The notes: generated by a model from the sequence alone, not told the origin. Numbered from the stretch's first letter, positions 1 to 10,175 are shown. The stretch is DNA of 64,000 nucleotides from Cycas panzhihuaensis (GCA_023213395.1 CM041465.1:202127741-202191740); one strand, 5' to 3'. Translations and numbers: made by a program.

Positions 1-600
1 AACAATCAACCACCATAAGAGGAATTTAATCAGTTGGAAGACTACTTGAAGGAGGCCCTTGATCTGTTGCATTGCGATCCACAGGATGTCTCCCAATGGA
101 GAACTTCCTTTCTGGCCAGGGTAACAAGGGAACTCGTAATAGAGTTGGAGCAAAGGAATTGAAGACCATTGCTAGACATGCAGAGAATTCAAAATTTGGA
201 AGATAAATTAGCAGCAATAGAAGCCCAGTTAGTAATTTTGAAGGAATTTATCTTGTTGTGGGTCAAGGATACTGATGGGATTCCTTCGAAAGTACAAGCA
301 TTCAAAAGTTGCTTCTAGCAAGAGATTCCTTTAGGATTACATGATGTAATTTTTAAATTAGGTGTATGGATATTAGAGACTGAGGAGGACGCAAAGCATG
401 TGAACAATTTTTGGTCAAGAATTTATCACCTGTGCCAGGACTTGACGAGAATGGAAAAGATGCATGATGAAGCAAAGGAGGAAATCTCAAAGCTACACAA
501 AGGGGAGAAACAGACATTAGCACAATTGGATGCACTACGAGACGTTGCGATCATGGTAGATCATTGCCGATCACAAGGAATCTGAATTTCGTCAACCATT
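1..600 (+). pseudogene. Degraded coding region, unrecognised
   Basis: A plus-strand reading frame can be followed in pieces, with stops between them: a glutamate- and leucine-rich stretch (QLEDYLKEALDLLHCDP near the start), a helical stretch near position 180 (MQRIQNLEDKLAAIEAQ), and a last open part at 400-585 (NNFWSRIYHLCQDLTRMEK). Charged, heptad-like composition suggests coiled coil. No catalytic motif is visible. Gypsy elements in this window carry similar charged relics downstream of integrase, so this may be the 3' coding part of an LTR element whose body lies left of the window, but I see no direct sequence match to prove it. Confidence 0.3.
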
Positions 601-815
601 GGATGATCGAACACAAATTATATTCGTCAAGCAATGATTAATTGCGCAAAGAATTGAATGAGATGTGAACAATTGGTAAATTGTTCTTTTTGAGGGGGGG
701 GGGGGGAAGGAATAGGGAAAATTTTGTGAACAAGTAAGGATACTTGTTGAATTTTTGATGGGGAAGATGTGTGGGGCCAAAAATAACATAGAATTTTGTA
801 AAAGACGTTGAATTT
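601..815. other. Non-coding stretch with a 13-G run
   Basis: No gene is visible. A run of 13 G residues at 694-706, preceded by TTTTTGA and followed by AAGG, resembles a polypurine tract of an LTR element. If it is one, a 3' LTR would begin just after it and contain the minisatellite that follows. No clear TG start of an LTR can be placed. Confidence 0.35.
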
Positions 816-1412
816 AGGATATGATCAGATTGTGACTAGTAGTCGGGACAACAAGTAGATTGTAGCTCGAACCAAGATCACAAGCAGATCATGATTCAGA
901 TTGATATTGCGAGTAGATTGCAATTCGGGACGGATCGCGACCAGATTGTGGTTGAGGTTGAGATCGTGAGCAAATGGTGATGTGGGCCAAGATCACAAAT
1001 AGATCGGGGTTGGGGCCGAGATCGTGAGCAGATCATGGTTTGGGCTGAGATCGCGAACAGGTTGTGATTCAGGCCGAGATCGCGAGCAAATTGGGATTAG
1101 GGCTGAGATCGCAAGCAAATCGTGGTTCAGGTCGAGATCACGAGCAGATCGTGATTCGAGCTGAGATTGTGAGCAGATCGGGGTTGGGGCCAAGATCACG
1201 AGCAGATCCTGATTCGGGACGAGATTGTAAGCGTATCGTGGTTTGGCCCGAGATTGCGAGCAGATCATAATTCAGGTTGACATCGCGAGCAAATCATGGT
1301 TTGGGTTGAGATCGCGAGCAGATCGTAATTTAGATTGTCGTCGTGAGCAGATTGTGGTTTGGGACAGGATTACGAGCAGATCGTAGTTCAGGCTAAGAGT
1401 GCAAATCGATTG
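816..1412. repeat. 29-bp minisatellite array, about 20 units
   Basis: Degenerate tandem repeat with a 29-bp period. From 1018 on, units start every 29 bases (1018, 1047, 1076, 1105 and so on to 1395). A typical unit begins GAGATCGCGAGCAGATCGTG and ends GTTCGGGCC. Early units (before about 932) are less regular and include 24- and 28-base versions. Differences are mainly C/T and G/A exchanges. Because 29 is not a multiple of 3, open frames across it repeat every 87 bases and are not genes. Confidence 0.9.
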
Positions 1413-1757
1413 CAACTACCACAAGTATGAGCTAGTCAAAAAATACAATTATGAACAAATTATGTCATGTAATTTAACTGTTGTGTTGGATGTAACTTAT
1501 CACGGTTGAGACCGTTGGAAATTATGTATGTAAAGACAAAAAGGAAGGGATGAAAGTATGTATGTAATGGTAGTAAGTGGGTAGAAGAGATACTCATAGG
1601 GTTATGATTGTATTCCTTGGTATAAGCCTGATCTAGCCGTTGACTTTCAGTGTACTGTCGGGTCTGCATCTGGTTGTGAGAGGACCAGGCACAGTTCCCT
1701 ATCTTAATGATATTATGTTTTGCATCATACTAGTTGTCCCTTGTGCTTGCATAATTC
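1413..1757. other. No recognisable feature
   Basis: AT-rich sequence between the minisatellite and the leader of element N. Neither strand shows a gene, a clear LTR end or a tandem repeat. It may belong to the same LTR as the minisatellite, but this is not demonstrable from the sequence. Confidence 0.4.
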
Positions 1758-2167
1758 CAATGATGTAATTGAATAGGTGCACATCACACAATCCAGACAA
1801 AAAATTTTGGATAAATTTTACTCAAAAATTTGAAGAAAAATGAGAGAAATTTGAGATCAAAGCTACAAACTCTAGTCCCTGTAAAATCAAGTTTTCCCAC
1901 TTAATGAAACAGAATCTTGAACTCGTGCCTTTAAAACAATTTACTCCTCTCTACAAGACAAACCTACACGAAAAATTTTATTGAATTTTGAGCCCCTAAA
2001 ATTTTTTTGTTCATACAATTCCATACTACAATTAATGAACTAAAAAAGAGTCCTTTCCTTCTAAGAAAACTTCACAAAGGTCTTCAACACTTTTCTCAGA
2101 ATAAATTCTTCAATATTTTCCATCTGGGTTATCTCAGGCTTTTATTAGCAGACATGTTCTGATACCA
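1758..2167 (-). mobile_element. Copia element N: 5' leader and primer binding site
   Basis: Read on the minus strand, TGGTATCAGAAC (plus 2156-2167) is a tRNA-Met primer binding site directly after the LTR at 2168. The sequence to its left is leader. It aligns by eye with the leader of element P near 45050-45130 (shared GTGCCTTT, ACTCCTC and CAAGTCTG-like blocks in the same order). No gag start follows before similarity is lost near 1758, so only the 5' tip of N remains. Confidence 0.6.
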
Positions 2168-2356
2168 TGTTAGAACAAATTTGAATAGATGAAAAGAATA
2201 CCTTAGTTCATTAATGAGAGAGAAATTCTCTTGTATAAATACATCATGTGCACATATAAAAGCCTGTGCATGTAGACCAAGTGTCATCAATACATTAAAG
2301 AGGGTTTGGACATTATTACTTTAATAGTATTGGTGTGAGGGTCAATAATGTAAACA
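2168..2356 (-). repeat. 5' LTR of copia element N
   Basis: Plus-strand ends are TGTTAGAAC and TAAACA, giving a TG...CA LTR of 189 bp in minus orientation next to a primer binding site. It contains TATAAATACA (a TATA-like box in reverse context) and CCAAGTGTCA at 2277-2286, the reverse complement of a TGACACTTGG motif shared with other LTRs here. The LTR of element P (45310-45490) has similar length and order of blocks. Confidence 0.55.
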
Positions 2357-2358
2357 TT

Positions 2359-2553
2359 AAGGGGGAATGTTAGAGTTAATGTTTGTGTAGTTGTACATGT
2401 AGTACGTTAGTTAAGGTGATAACTTAATATTGTAGGTCCTCGAATGTTGAAGAGTACTTTGATGGGTCATGTGGTCATCACTCATTATGTGCCTAGTGTC
2501 CATAAGAGTTACAAAGTCCTTAATGGGCAAGTGACACGTGTTAGGGCAATTAT
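2359..2553 (+). repeat. Element M: polypurine tract and first part of 3' LTR
   Basis: AAGGGGGAA (2359-2367) followed by TGTTAGAG is a typical polypurine tract/3' LTR junction on the plus strand. The LTR is cut at 2553 by element L and appears to resume at 17468, where a TATA-like TGTATAAATATATG and an end TTTCTCA (17630) are found. The inside of M is missing from the window or lies left of N. Confidence 0.55.
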
Positions 2554-2839
2554 TGTTATAAATATTACAAAGTTAGATGGGATATGCACCAATGTAAAAT
2601 ACAATAAAAATTGAAAGAATAATCAATCTTCATCTATTGCATTAGAAAAGGTACATATTTATAGATATAATTCACCTCATAGAGGTCTAACGAAATTGGA
2701 GAACCTCTAACATAACCTATTAGAATATATGAAGATGTGAGCTTTAACACACATTTTAATGATACTCACATGTTGATAATCTTCACGAGTGTACACCTTT
2801 CTAAGATAACTATGCACAGTATTTGAGAGTTCACCATTT

Positions 2840-2858
2840 AAATAATTACAATTATCAT
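2840..2858. repeat. LINE target-site duplication, left copy
   Basis: AAATAATTACAATTATCAT, 19 bp, is repeated exactly at 9273-9291. The undisturbed LTR copy of L at 17415-17433 has the equivalent sequence once, with two changes, which confirms that this is target sequence. Confidence 0.92.
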
Positions 2859-3012
2859 TTCTTTTGATGAAATAAAATTAAATTACAGTGGGTTTGAAAC
2901 ATGATTCCACAACCTATTACATCAAAGAGCCATGAGTTTCCAAAACAGAGTTAACCGTGACAACTCCACGGTCTAGGCAAAGAGAACTAGTTTGTTGGGA
3001 CAAGCCCCGCGG

Positions 3013-3528
3013 CTAGCTATTACAGACCATATCCTTCTCAATCAGAACCAAAAGGTCCCTAGGAAAATCACACCTCCACGCCTGATCCTTCTTGAACCTC
3101 ACCCCCCAGTTTGCCAGAAAATCAGCTGCTTTATTACCTTCTCTCAAGGTGTGCCTTATACAGACATCTGTCAGTCCCTTAATGATCTTCTTGGCATCAT
3201 TGATTATGGGCTGGAATCTCCAATCCGGAAGGGCCACGCCTTTCAACGTGTTTATAACTACCTCTGAATCCCCCTCAATTACCAGTCGCTGAATATCTCC
3301 TTCAAGGGCTAAGTCCAGGGCTTTGAGCATAGCGTGCATTTCCGCATAGTGGTTCGTTTGATGCTCGTAATAATTTGCAAAAGCCCAAATAGGGGTACCT
3401 TTGTTGTCCCTACAGATTCCCCCTCCTTCGGCTTCTCCGGGGTTTCCTTTAGCTGCCCCATCGAAGTTGATTTTAAACCAGAACTCCTCCGGAGGCATCC
3501 AATTTGCTACATCCGGGTTTCTTGTCAC
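3013..3528 (-). pseudogene. LINE ORF2, RNase H domain
   Basis: A 171-codon open piece at the 3' end of ORF2, in a frame shifted from the previous piece near 3540. It holds the RNase H core: FKINFDGAAKGNPGEAEGGG with the first aspartate, then HAMLKALDLALE with the glutamate, then EGDSEVVINTL with the second aspartate, and REGNKAADFLANWG near the end. All four regions expected of a plant LINE RNase H are visible. The 3' UTR from 3012 to 2859 carries no further gene. Confidence 0.85.
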
Positions 3529-3689
3529 AAATTCGCTCTATGCCCCGATTAAGTAAAATCACATTCTCGCGAGGTTGTGTGCTTCTCTTTGACGTTTCCA
3601 ACATTTTCTCTGATGTCCATACAGATTCTATTGAAGGTGGCTATCTGGTCTCTCTGATTTCCTTGGAAAATCCTTCGGTTCCTCTCTTT

Positions 3690-4627
3690 CTAGATATTCC
3701 ATGCCAGAATCGGAAGTGTACTCTTCCAGATGCAGCTAAGGATTCTGCTTTTAAATGGACTTTGCCAAGCAAGCCAAAGATCAACTATCTTTTCAGAGAA
3801 TGTCCAACACACCTCCAATTTCTCAAGCAGCATCCTCCATACTTCCCTTGTGAATGGACATTCCAGGAAAATATGGTCCATGGATTCCTCTCCTTTGCAA
3901 CATAAAGTACATCTGTTGGCCAGGAAAAAGCCTATCTTTTTAAGGTTGTCTACAGTAAGTATTTTATTCATAAGACAGGTCCACCAAAAAAGAGCTATCT
4001 TAGGGATGAGAGGGAGCCTCCAAACACCTTCTAATATTGGATTTTTCTAGTCCCCTCTTTTAGGCATAAGTAGTGGTAGCCCTGTTGAACAGTGTATTCC
4101 CCGGACGAGCTCAAAGGCCACACGATCGAATCTGGCGAAGGCGTTCTAGGGATGTAACTCTTATCTAGAATCCTTTTGATCTTGTTTAGTCCCTCCTGCA
4201 ATCTCCTTTCCCCTTGGATTTCCTCAAAATTCCTCCAGACCCTGTTTCCCACACACCCGGTCCAATAATTTTTTACATGTTTGCCGTAATGCCTGACACA
4301 AGGACCCATGGTAGACACCAGGTCTGGGTAGTCCTTTAGAGCCTTGTCGCAACACCACGCATCCTCCCAAAATCTTATGCAGTTGCCATCTCCCAATCTC
4401 CATTTCAGGCCATCCCTGATAGCTTTCCAAGCTTTGAGGATGCTCCTCCAGAAAGTTGAACCAGCCGACGAAGCATTGTTATCTATGAGAGAACCCCCTT
4501 GAATATATTTTCTTGATAGGATCTTCTCCCACAGTCTCTCTCCCCCTTTAAGTAATCGCCAGCCCAGCTTAGCCCCAAGAGCGATGTTGAAGGGAGAAAG
4601 CCATCTTAAATTGAGGCCTTTGCCCAT
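3690..4627 (-). pseudogene. LINE ORF2, zinc-binding linker region
   Basis: Continuation of ORF2 in two other frames: 4627-4031 (RWLSPFNIALGAKLGWRLL, then a tryptophan-rich stretch) and about 4048-3690. The latter contains the zf-RVT-like segment found after RT in plant LINEs (LANRCTLCCKGEESMDHIFLEC, a Cys-Cys-His-Cys pattern). A one-base shift near 4030-4045 separates them and an in-frame TAG ends the second at 3690. Confidence 0.8.
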
Positions 4628-4632
4628 TTGAG

Positions 4633-7197
4633 TCAGACTTTACTCAATGACGGATGAATCTTGTCCTTGCTTTTTGTCCCAGACCAAAGGAATCTCTTCT
4701 GGATGGATTCAATAGTGTCTGAGATTCCCGGTGGAACCCTAAAAATGGACATCCAAAAAACAGGAATGCTCTGGAGCGTGGAAGCAACTAGCTGGAGTTT
4801 TCCAGCTAAACCTAAGAGGGCGCCTTTCCAGCCCGCCAACTTCCTTTGCATCCTATCAATAAGGGGGTTCCACATATCTTTGGTCATCTTTCCAACAAAG
4901 AGAGGCAAGTCGAGGTAAGTTGTGGGAAGCTTTTTAATATCCATCTCTAGAATTCTGCTGATCCTACCTTGGATACGGCCCGGTGTATTTATGAAGAGGA
5001 CATTACTCTTCTTCAAACTAATCTTCTGGTTCGTGGCCTTCTCGAAATGCCCCAAAATCTCTTTGAATCTGGATGCCTCTCTTACTGCAGCCTTACCTAA
5101 AAAAATATTATCATCCACAAATTGATAGTGGGCCATATTATCCAACCCAGATGTCGATTTAATGCCATTTAGAAACCCTTCCTTCCTAGCGGACTCCAGG
5201 GTTCTGCCCAACATCTCAGCCATCGTGATGTATAGGAAGGGAGAGAGGGGATCGCCCTGTCTCAGCCCCCTAAAGCCAGGAAAGAAGTTGGAAGATGAGC
5301 CATTGATAATGACAGAGAATTGCGGCTTGCCAATACACAGCTTAATCCATGATCGCCAAAGTTCCCCAAAGCCAAATGCCTCAAGACAATCTAGCAAGCA
5401 CTCCCAGGAAACCTTGTCGAAGGCCTTCATGAGGTCGATCTTGATGAGCATCGCAGGCTCCTTCCTTTCTGCGGCTGAATGAATTGTTTCATGGACTACA
5501 ATATAACCATCATAAATCTGTCTACCCTGAAGGAAACCGTCTTTATTATGGGAGATGATGTTTGGCATAATTCTCTTTAGTCTGTTGACCAAGACCTTGA
5601 TTATAATCTTGTATTTAACATTGCAAAGACTGATAGGGCGAAACTCTTCCATCCTTTTCACACCTTCTTTTTTGGGGATGAGGACGAGGAATGTAGTCTG
5701 CCATTCTTGCAAAATCCTTTTGTTTACATAAAACTCCTGTAAAGCTTCCATAAGATCTCCTTTAATAATGTCCCCAAATTCTTGAAAGAATCCCAGTGGG
5801 AAGCCATCGGGGCCTGGAGCTTTATCTTTCTTCATGCCAAAGAGATCCACTCTGGCTTCCTCCAGGGTAAACGGAGCTGTCAATTGAGCATTTTGAGCTT
5901 CATTCACCAAACTGGGGATATTGTTTAGGAAATCTTTCCTTTTCTCCATGTCCCCGTCCTGCGGCTCAGTGAATAAGTCCTTGAAATATTCACTGGAAAA
6001 CTCCTTCATACCCTCTATCGAACTTACCATTGACCCATCTTCCTTTTGAAGACTGGAAATTCTATTACTCGCTCTATGTTTGACTGTGGTCATATGAAAA
6101 AATTTTGTGTTTCTGTCTCCTTCAGCCAGCCACAGAGCCCTGGATTTTTGTCTCCAATGGATTTCCTCTCTGGTGAGAATCTCTTCCAGAGTTTCAGCCA
6201 GCTCCTTCTCTGTCTTATCTAGCTCTGGGGATCTGCCCATCCGCTCAATCCTGTCCTCAATTTCTTTCAGGTCGCGGATAGTTTTATCTTTCAGCTCGTA
6301 TATATTTTGGAAAACATTCTTGTTCCATATCTTAACTTGTCTTTTGACCCAATCCAGTTTCTTCGAGAATCTGCACATTGCATGGCCTTTAATTTGAATT
6401 CCCCATCATTCCTCAATCCTCTTCCGAAGATCAGGGTGTCGAAACCACATTAATTCGAACCTGAAGGGCGACCCAATGAATTTTCCCAGATCTGAAAATT
6501 GAAGCAGGAGGGGGGAATGGTCAGAGCTAATCCTCGGCAACGCCTCGAGGGAGAAATCATTAAAATACCTCATCCAATCATAATTGACCAGCACCCTGTC
6601 CAATTTAATTTGAATAAAGTCATCCCCCAAACGCTTGTTGGACCAGGTGAAAGAAGCACCCTTGAGATTAACATCCTCCAGCCCCCCTTGTTGAAGGAAG
6701 TCACTGAAATCGCCCATGCTGGTTGTCCATCCACTGGTTCCACCTCTTTTGTCTCCTGGAGACAGCGCCGAATTAAAATCCCCCGCCAACAACCATGGCT
6801 GTCGGCATTCCCTGTGGGTCTCCAGTAATCTGTCCCAAAGCCTCTTCCTAGCCTCTTGAATATTTGGGGCATAAACGTTTGTGGCTAGCCATGTGATGTT
6901 GTTGCTTTTATTTGTTAGCCGAACTGAAATGAAGGAATCCTCTGCCAAAAAAATTTCTCCCAACCATGTCAATGGATTCCATAGCACCATTAAGCCCCCA
7001 ACCCCTTGGGCATAGTCGATCTCAATACCTTCGGCGTTCTTCCAGATTTTATTCCTAACTCTTGGTCCGTTTTCCTTGCTTAGTTTAGTTTCCTGCAAGA
7101 ACATCAAGTCCGGATGATATCTATTCCTCATATCCCTAATAATTCTCTGTTTCGAAGGGGCATTGAGTCCCCTAATATTCCATGATATTAATTTCAT
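4633..7197 (-). pseudogene. LINE ORF2, endonuclease and reverse transcriptase part
   Basis: One frame runs from the ATG at 7197 (MKLISWNIRGLN; an in-frame ATG at 7218 adds seven residues) to 4633, broken only by a TGA at 6406-6408 where tryptophan is usual. The N-terminal apurinic-type endonuclease has WNIRGLN, LQETKLS, LAGDFNS and SSDHSPLLL. The RT has KAPGPDGF, RPISLCNVKYK, LIKIDLMKAFDKVSW, GLRQGDPLSPFLY and the catalytic box as FVDDN, a variant of the usual FADDT. It would nick target DNA and copy LINE RNA. The frame stops at a TGA and then shifts near 4625. Confidence 0.92.
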
Positions 7198-8558
7198 CTT
7201 TTCTCTCTTTGCTTCCATACTTCAGTAGGTTCACCTTTTGGAGGCTCTTTACCTTCAGCTCTGGATCTAAGAATAGGCCCTTCTAGGTAAACTTCCTTTA
7301 AAGTTTTCTGGCTGCCTTGATCTATCTGTGCAGTCGTTTCTTTCTCTCTTTGTAGTTTCAACGGTGGCCTCCCTACCTTCTTCTCAGTTCCCACATCCGA
7401 CTGCTTCTTTTGGGACATAATCGGTTGTGGTAAGGGGTCTGGACCTGGCATCCCTAGGTCCTCCAATATGGCCATCACCGACTCCTCAACCCCAGCCAGC
7501 TGCCCCTGGATTGTAGATACTTTAACCGTCTCATCTTCGGCATCTGCGGAGGGGTCCTTCAAAATCAGGGGGGGCAAGCCCAACCCCCGCACGACCTCCT
7601 TGTCCCGCGTCCTCCGTGTCTCAGGTAGGGTAGTATGGGCCATAAAGGCAGCCTCAGCAGGGGTAAGAACCCATGTACCATCCTTGCCAACCGGGCTCGC
7701 CGGGGCCGCAACAACCTGTGCTACTTGCTCCCCTTCCTCTAGGAGCGTGTCCTCCTCATTGGGGTCAAAACCCAGGTTCAAGTGAGGGGTCTCAACTTCG
7801 TCCGCTTGGCCTGGGTGTTCTAGCTCCATCCCTTTTTCCTCCTCCTTCTTTTCCTGGGGATTTGGTTCTGAAGGTCCCTCTATTTTCTCATCCTTTGAGA
7901 GCTGCACCCCCGGGCACTTTTGGGGCAAATGCCCCAAGTTTCTGCAGTTGGAACATCTAAAATGCTCTATCTCATAGATCAGCGGCTGTACCCGACTCCC
8001 ATCCGTCATGTCCATCCATATGTCATCCAGGAGGGGTTTGTCAATCCAGACCAAAGCGCAGATTCTAGCATTTATGAGTCTACTCCTGTTCCTTGTCACA
8101 GAATCTATTGCTAAAAGAGGACCCACCGCTTTTGCTATACCTTTAAATACTTTGGGGTTCCAATGGTGTAAGGGAAGGCCCGGGAGTTGGATCCATATAG
8201 GGGCTTGTTTGATTTTGGGAATAGAGGGATCAAAGTCCCTGTGCCATTTCTCGAGAGACAGGGCTTTCCTACCAAACATCCATGGGGGCCTTAACAAAAT
8301 GCTAAACATATCTTCATAGGAAGAAAATTTGAATAGCACGCAGCCCTTAGGCATGGCTATTACTTCCACGCTACCCACCGTTTTCCATTTAGTCCTCGTC
8401 CAACTCCTAATAGCTTCCAGACCTGGTCTAGGTCCTGAGAATCTGCCAACAAGGCAATTCTCCCAAAGTTTCTCAGTTTTCTGTACTAGGGCCTGGGGGA
8501 TTTTCAATCTAACCTTATTATCCTCGATCACTGGTGTTAATTCAAATGTTTCCCTCAT
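7194..8558 (-). CDS. LINE ORF1, nucleic-acid-binding protein
   Basis: An intact 454-codon frame. Residues about 30-150 resemble the DUF4283 domain of plant LINE ORF1 (LWENCLVGRFSGPRP, VLFKFSSYEDMFSILLRPPW, IWIQLPGLPLHHWNP). A CCHC knuckle follows at residues 202-215 (CSNCRNLGHLPQKC, C-x2-C-x4-H-x4-C). The C-terminal half is acidic and low in complexity (KKEEEKGMELE), as is common for this protein, which is expected to coat LINE RNA. The stop codon overlaps the ORF2 start in an ATGA. It is the only major LINE frame that is unbroken. Confidence 0.88.
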   Translation of the reverse strand: MRETFELTPVIEDNKVRLKIPQALVQKTEKLWENCLVGRFSGPRPGLEAIRSWTRTKWKTVGSVEVIAMPKGCVLFKFSSYEDMFSILLRPPWMFGRKALSLEKWHRDFDPSIPKIKQAPIWIQLPGLPLHHWNPKVFKGIAKAVGPLLAIDSVTRNRSRLINARICALVWIDKPLLDDIWMDMTDGSRVQPLIYEIEHFRCSNCRNLGHLPQKCPGVQLSKDEKIEGPSEPNPQEKKEEEKGMELEHPGQADEVETPHLNLGFDPNEEDTLLEEGEQVAQVVAAPASPVGKDGTWVLTPAEAAFMAHTTLPETRRTRDKEVVRGLGLPPLILKDPSADAEDETVKVSTIQGQLAGVEESVMAILEDLGMPGPDPLPQPIMSQKKQSDVGTEKKVGRPPLKLQREKETTAQIDQGSQKTLKEVYLEGPILRSRAEGKEPPKGEPTEVWKQREKR

Positions 8559-8652
8559 TGGTTTTCAAAACATTGTGGTAAGATCTCCCAAGTAACAGGT
8601 TGAGGTTCTAGTTCTGTTTTTGAGGATTATGGTCCTTTTCCATATTTAAATT

Positions 8653-9219
8653 TTATAAACTACAAAAGAAAACTCCCAAACAAGGGAAACAGTTACATAC
8701 CATGGCTAAGATCAGCTCAGCCTCTAGCCTCCTTTCTGTTTTATCAATCTTTTTCCAGATCGGGGGTTTACTGTTCAAGTTCTCCACTGGGCTTCCTTCG
8801 TCACCATGCGGTACCTGTCTACCTTCACAATCTGGCTTGTTGCACAGGTTTTCTGCCTCCGAGCTAGAACTATCAACCTTCCTCGTCAGTCTTCCTTCTG
8901 CCTCAGTATACCTGTGGGGGAAAAACTCCCAAATGGAGAAGCTAGATGCTACCTGGGTGGACCATCCAACACTTGTAGACTCCGAGTCTCTACACTCCAC
9001 TGTCCATTCCAGGAACAAGCAGATCAGTGACAGAAAGCCTCCTCCACCAGCGCTGTAACCTATATCCTTCTTCGCCACTGTTTGTGCTTCCGTCACGATG
9101 AGGTCTTGGGGGAGAAACACCCCATGGCACTCGTTAGGCTCAGTCCAGGCGACCTTGCCTGTGGCCTTCCATGGACGCCATGGCGTCCCGTTTGCCAGCA
9201 CTTCACGCGCCGCTGCCAC
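8653..9219 (-). CDS. LINE upstream open frame (188 codons), unknown
   Basis: An uninterrupted frame on the sense strand of the LINE, starting about 53 bases inside its 5' end and ending 94 bases before ORF1. The predicted protein begins MAAAREVLANGTPW, has acidic and serine-rich stretches (SSSSEAE) and ends in a short hydrophobic, cysteine-containing segment (MVCNCFPCLGVFF). I recognise no domain. The region is more GC-rich than the surroundings, which alone lowers stop-codon frequency. It may be 5' UTR read by chance, a small regulatory upstream frame, or captured sequence. Confidence 0.35.
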   Translation of the reverse strand: MAAAREVLANGTPWRPWKATGKVAWTEPNECHGVFLPQDLIVTEAQTVAKKDIGYSAGGGGFLSLICLFLEWTVECRDSESTSVGWSTQVASSFSIWEFFPHRYTEAEGRLTRKVDSSSSEAENLCNKPDCEGRQVPHGDEGSPVENLNSKPPIWKKIDKTERRLEAELILAMVCNCFPCLGVFFCSL

Positions 9220-9272
9220 CCGTTCGAAACCCTAGTTGCAGGTCAGTCCGTTCACGCTAGTCCGTTCACGCC

Positions 9273-9291
9273 AAATAATTACAATTATCAT
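9273..9291. repeat. LINE target-site duplication, right copy
   Basis: Exact second copy of AAATAATTACAATTATCAT, at the 5' end of the LINE. Confidence 0.92.
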
Positions 9292-9328
9292 GGATTGCCA
9301 ATAGATTAAACATTATTTTCCAACACTC

Positions 9329-9561
9329 TGTTGATATGTAATGTTTTATCTAAGTAAGAAAGGGGGTCATGTTGGGACCACCCTCAAATGTAACTCCAAT
9401 ATAAGATTGTGACACTTGGCAGTCTTAGACTGATCGGTTACATTTCAATATGTAATGGTCACATTGTTGATGTATATTTAAAGAGACTAAATCTCAATGA
9501 AAAGACAACTCTTTCTCTTCCCTGTACAAATCAGGTTCTGTTTTTTCTCTGATTTCCATCA
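9329..9561 (+). repeat. 5' LTR of copia A
   Basis: TGTTGATATGTAATG to CATCA, 233 bp. It has a TATA-like TATATTTAAAG starting at 9473 and the motif TGACACTTGGCA at 9410-9421 upstream of it, also found in other LTRs here. The primer binding site TGGTATCAGAGCAGG starts directly at 9562. Confidence 0.95.
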
Positions 9562-10159
9562 TGGTATCAGAGCAGGTTAATCTCAACTGCTCATTTGGAG
9601 ATGAATTCTTCTGAAGATAATCCAGTCAAGGTCTAGAAGGAGATAAGGAGGATAGAGTCTCAGCTCTGCCAGAACATCATTAATACCCTGATGTATGGAA
9701 CTGTACGGACCTCTACGGACGTATTTTTTCAAAGGTGTCAGATTGAAGTGAAAATTGGTGGGGAGATAGATCGCAGTACGGAGAACACTTTTCTCTTCTG
9801 CAACGAAGTCATCTGGAGGCGTTTTTCAGGCCAAACAGAGGCTGAACCAGTCCGCGCGGGTTTGGAGACTTTAGCCCTGAGATCTTTTCGATCTGCTCAT
9901 AAAACTGGGTATTCTCAATCTTAAACCTTTCTCAGCAATTGTACTTAGAGTTTCCAGCCAGTTTCGGAGATTATTTTTGAGATTTTCACTGTGATTTTTT
10001 CAAAAATCAAATTTTTGCCCTAGCCGCAGTTTTCTCTTTCGTGGCCAGTTTCTCTCTTCTGAGGAATCTACTTGCAAATCCGTCTTCAGATTTGAATAGG
10101 CGCCTGAAAAACCTATAGTTTGAGGTACACTTCATCTTCATCCGTACACTTAGGGTTTC

Positions 10160-10175
10160 GTACGGAATTCCGTAC
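10160..10175. promoter_or_regulatory. 16-bp palindrome in the leader of A
   Basis: GTACGGAATTCCGTAC is a perfect palindrome ending 46 bases before the gag ATG (10222). The related element K has a different perfect palindrome at the equivalent place. A role as an RNA dimerisation site is an inference. Confidence 0.65.

Larger units (their letters stand above)
2859..9272 (-). mobile_element. Full-length L1-type LINE
   Basis: A 6.4-kb non-LTR retrotransposon in minus orientation between exact 19-bp duplications. Order in its own direction: leader with a 188-codon open frame, ORF1 with a zinc knuckle, ORF2 with endonuclease, RT, a zinc-binding linker region and RNase H, then a 3' UTR ending in a short A-rich tail (plus-strand TTTCTTTTGATG at 2859). 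Both ends inside the duplications indicate a complete insertion. ORF2 has several stops and frameshifts, so this copy is inactive. The C-terminal RNase H is typical of some plant L1 lineages. Confidence 0.92.
2554..9325 (-). repeat. 3' LTR of L, split by a LINE
   Basis: Plus-strand start TGTTATAAATATTACAAAG and end TTTTCCAACA match the second LTR copy at 17152-17467 along their length, with many substitutions. The LINE sits after 2858; the LTR resumes at 9292 (GGATTGCCAATAG). Joined, it is about 340 bp. Confidence 0.75.

Noticed and set aside
694-706. 13-G run as a G-quadruplex regulatory element
   Set aside because: A polypurine-tract origin is simpler and no gene is near; a homopolymer may also be of uncertain length.
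993-1270. Open frames on both strands over the minisatellite
   Set aside because: They repeat every 87 bases because the unit is 29 bp; this is tandem repeat composition, not a protein.
816-1412. CRISPR array
   Set aside because: Repeats are directly adjacent without unique spacers, and the context is a plant nuclear genome.
7468-8319. Plus-strand frames opposite LINE ORF1
   Set aside because: Shadows of ORF1; no conserved motif and the minus frame has DUF4283 and a zinc knuckle.
9562-9576. Primer binding sites read as tRNA genes
   Set aside because: Only 12-15 bases complementary to a tRNA 3' end occur; no cloverleaf or Pol III boxes.
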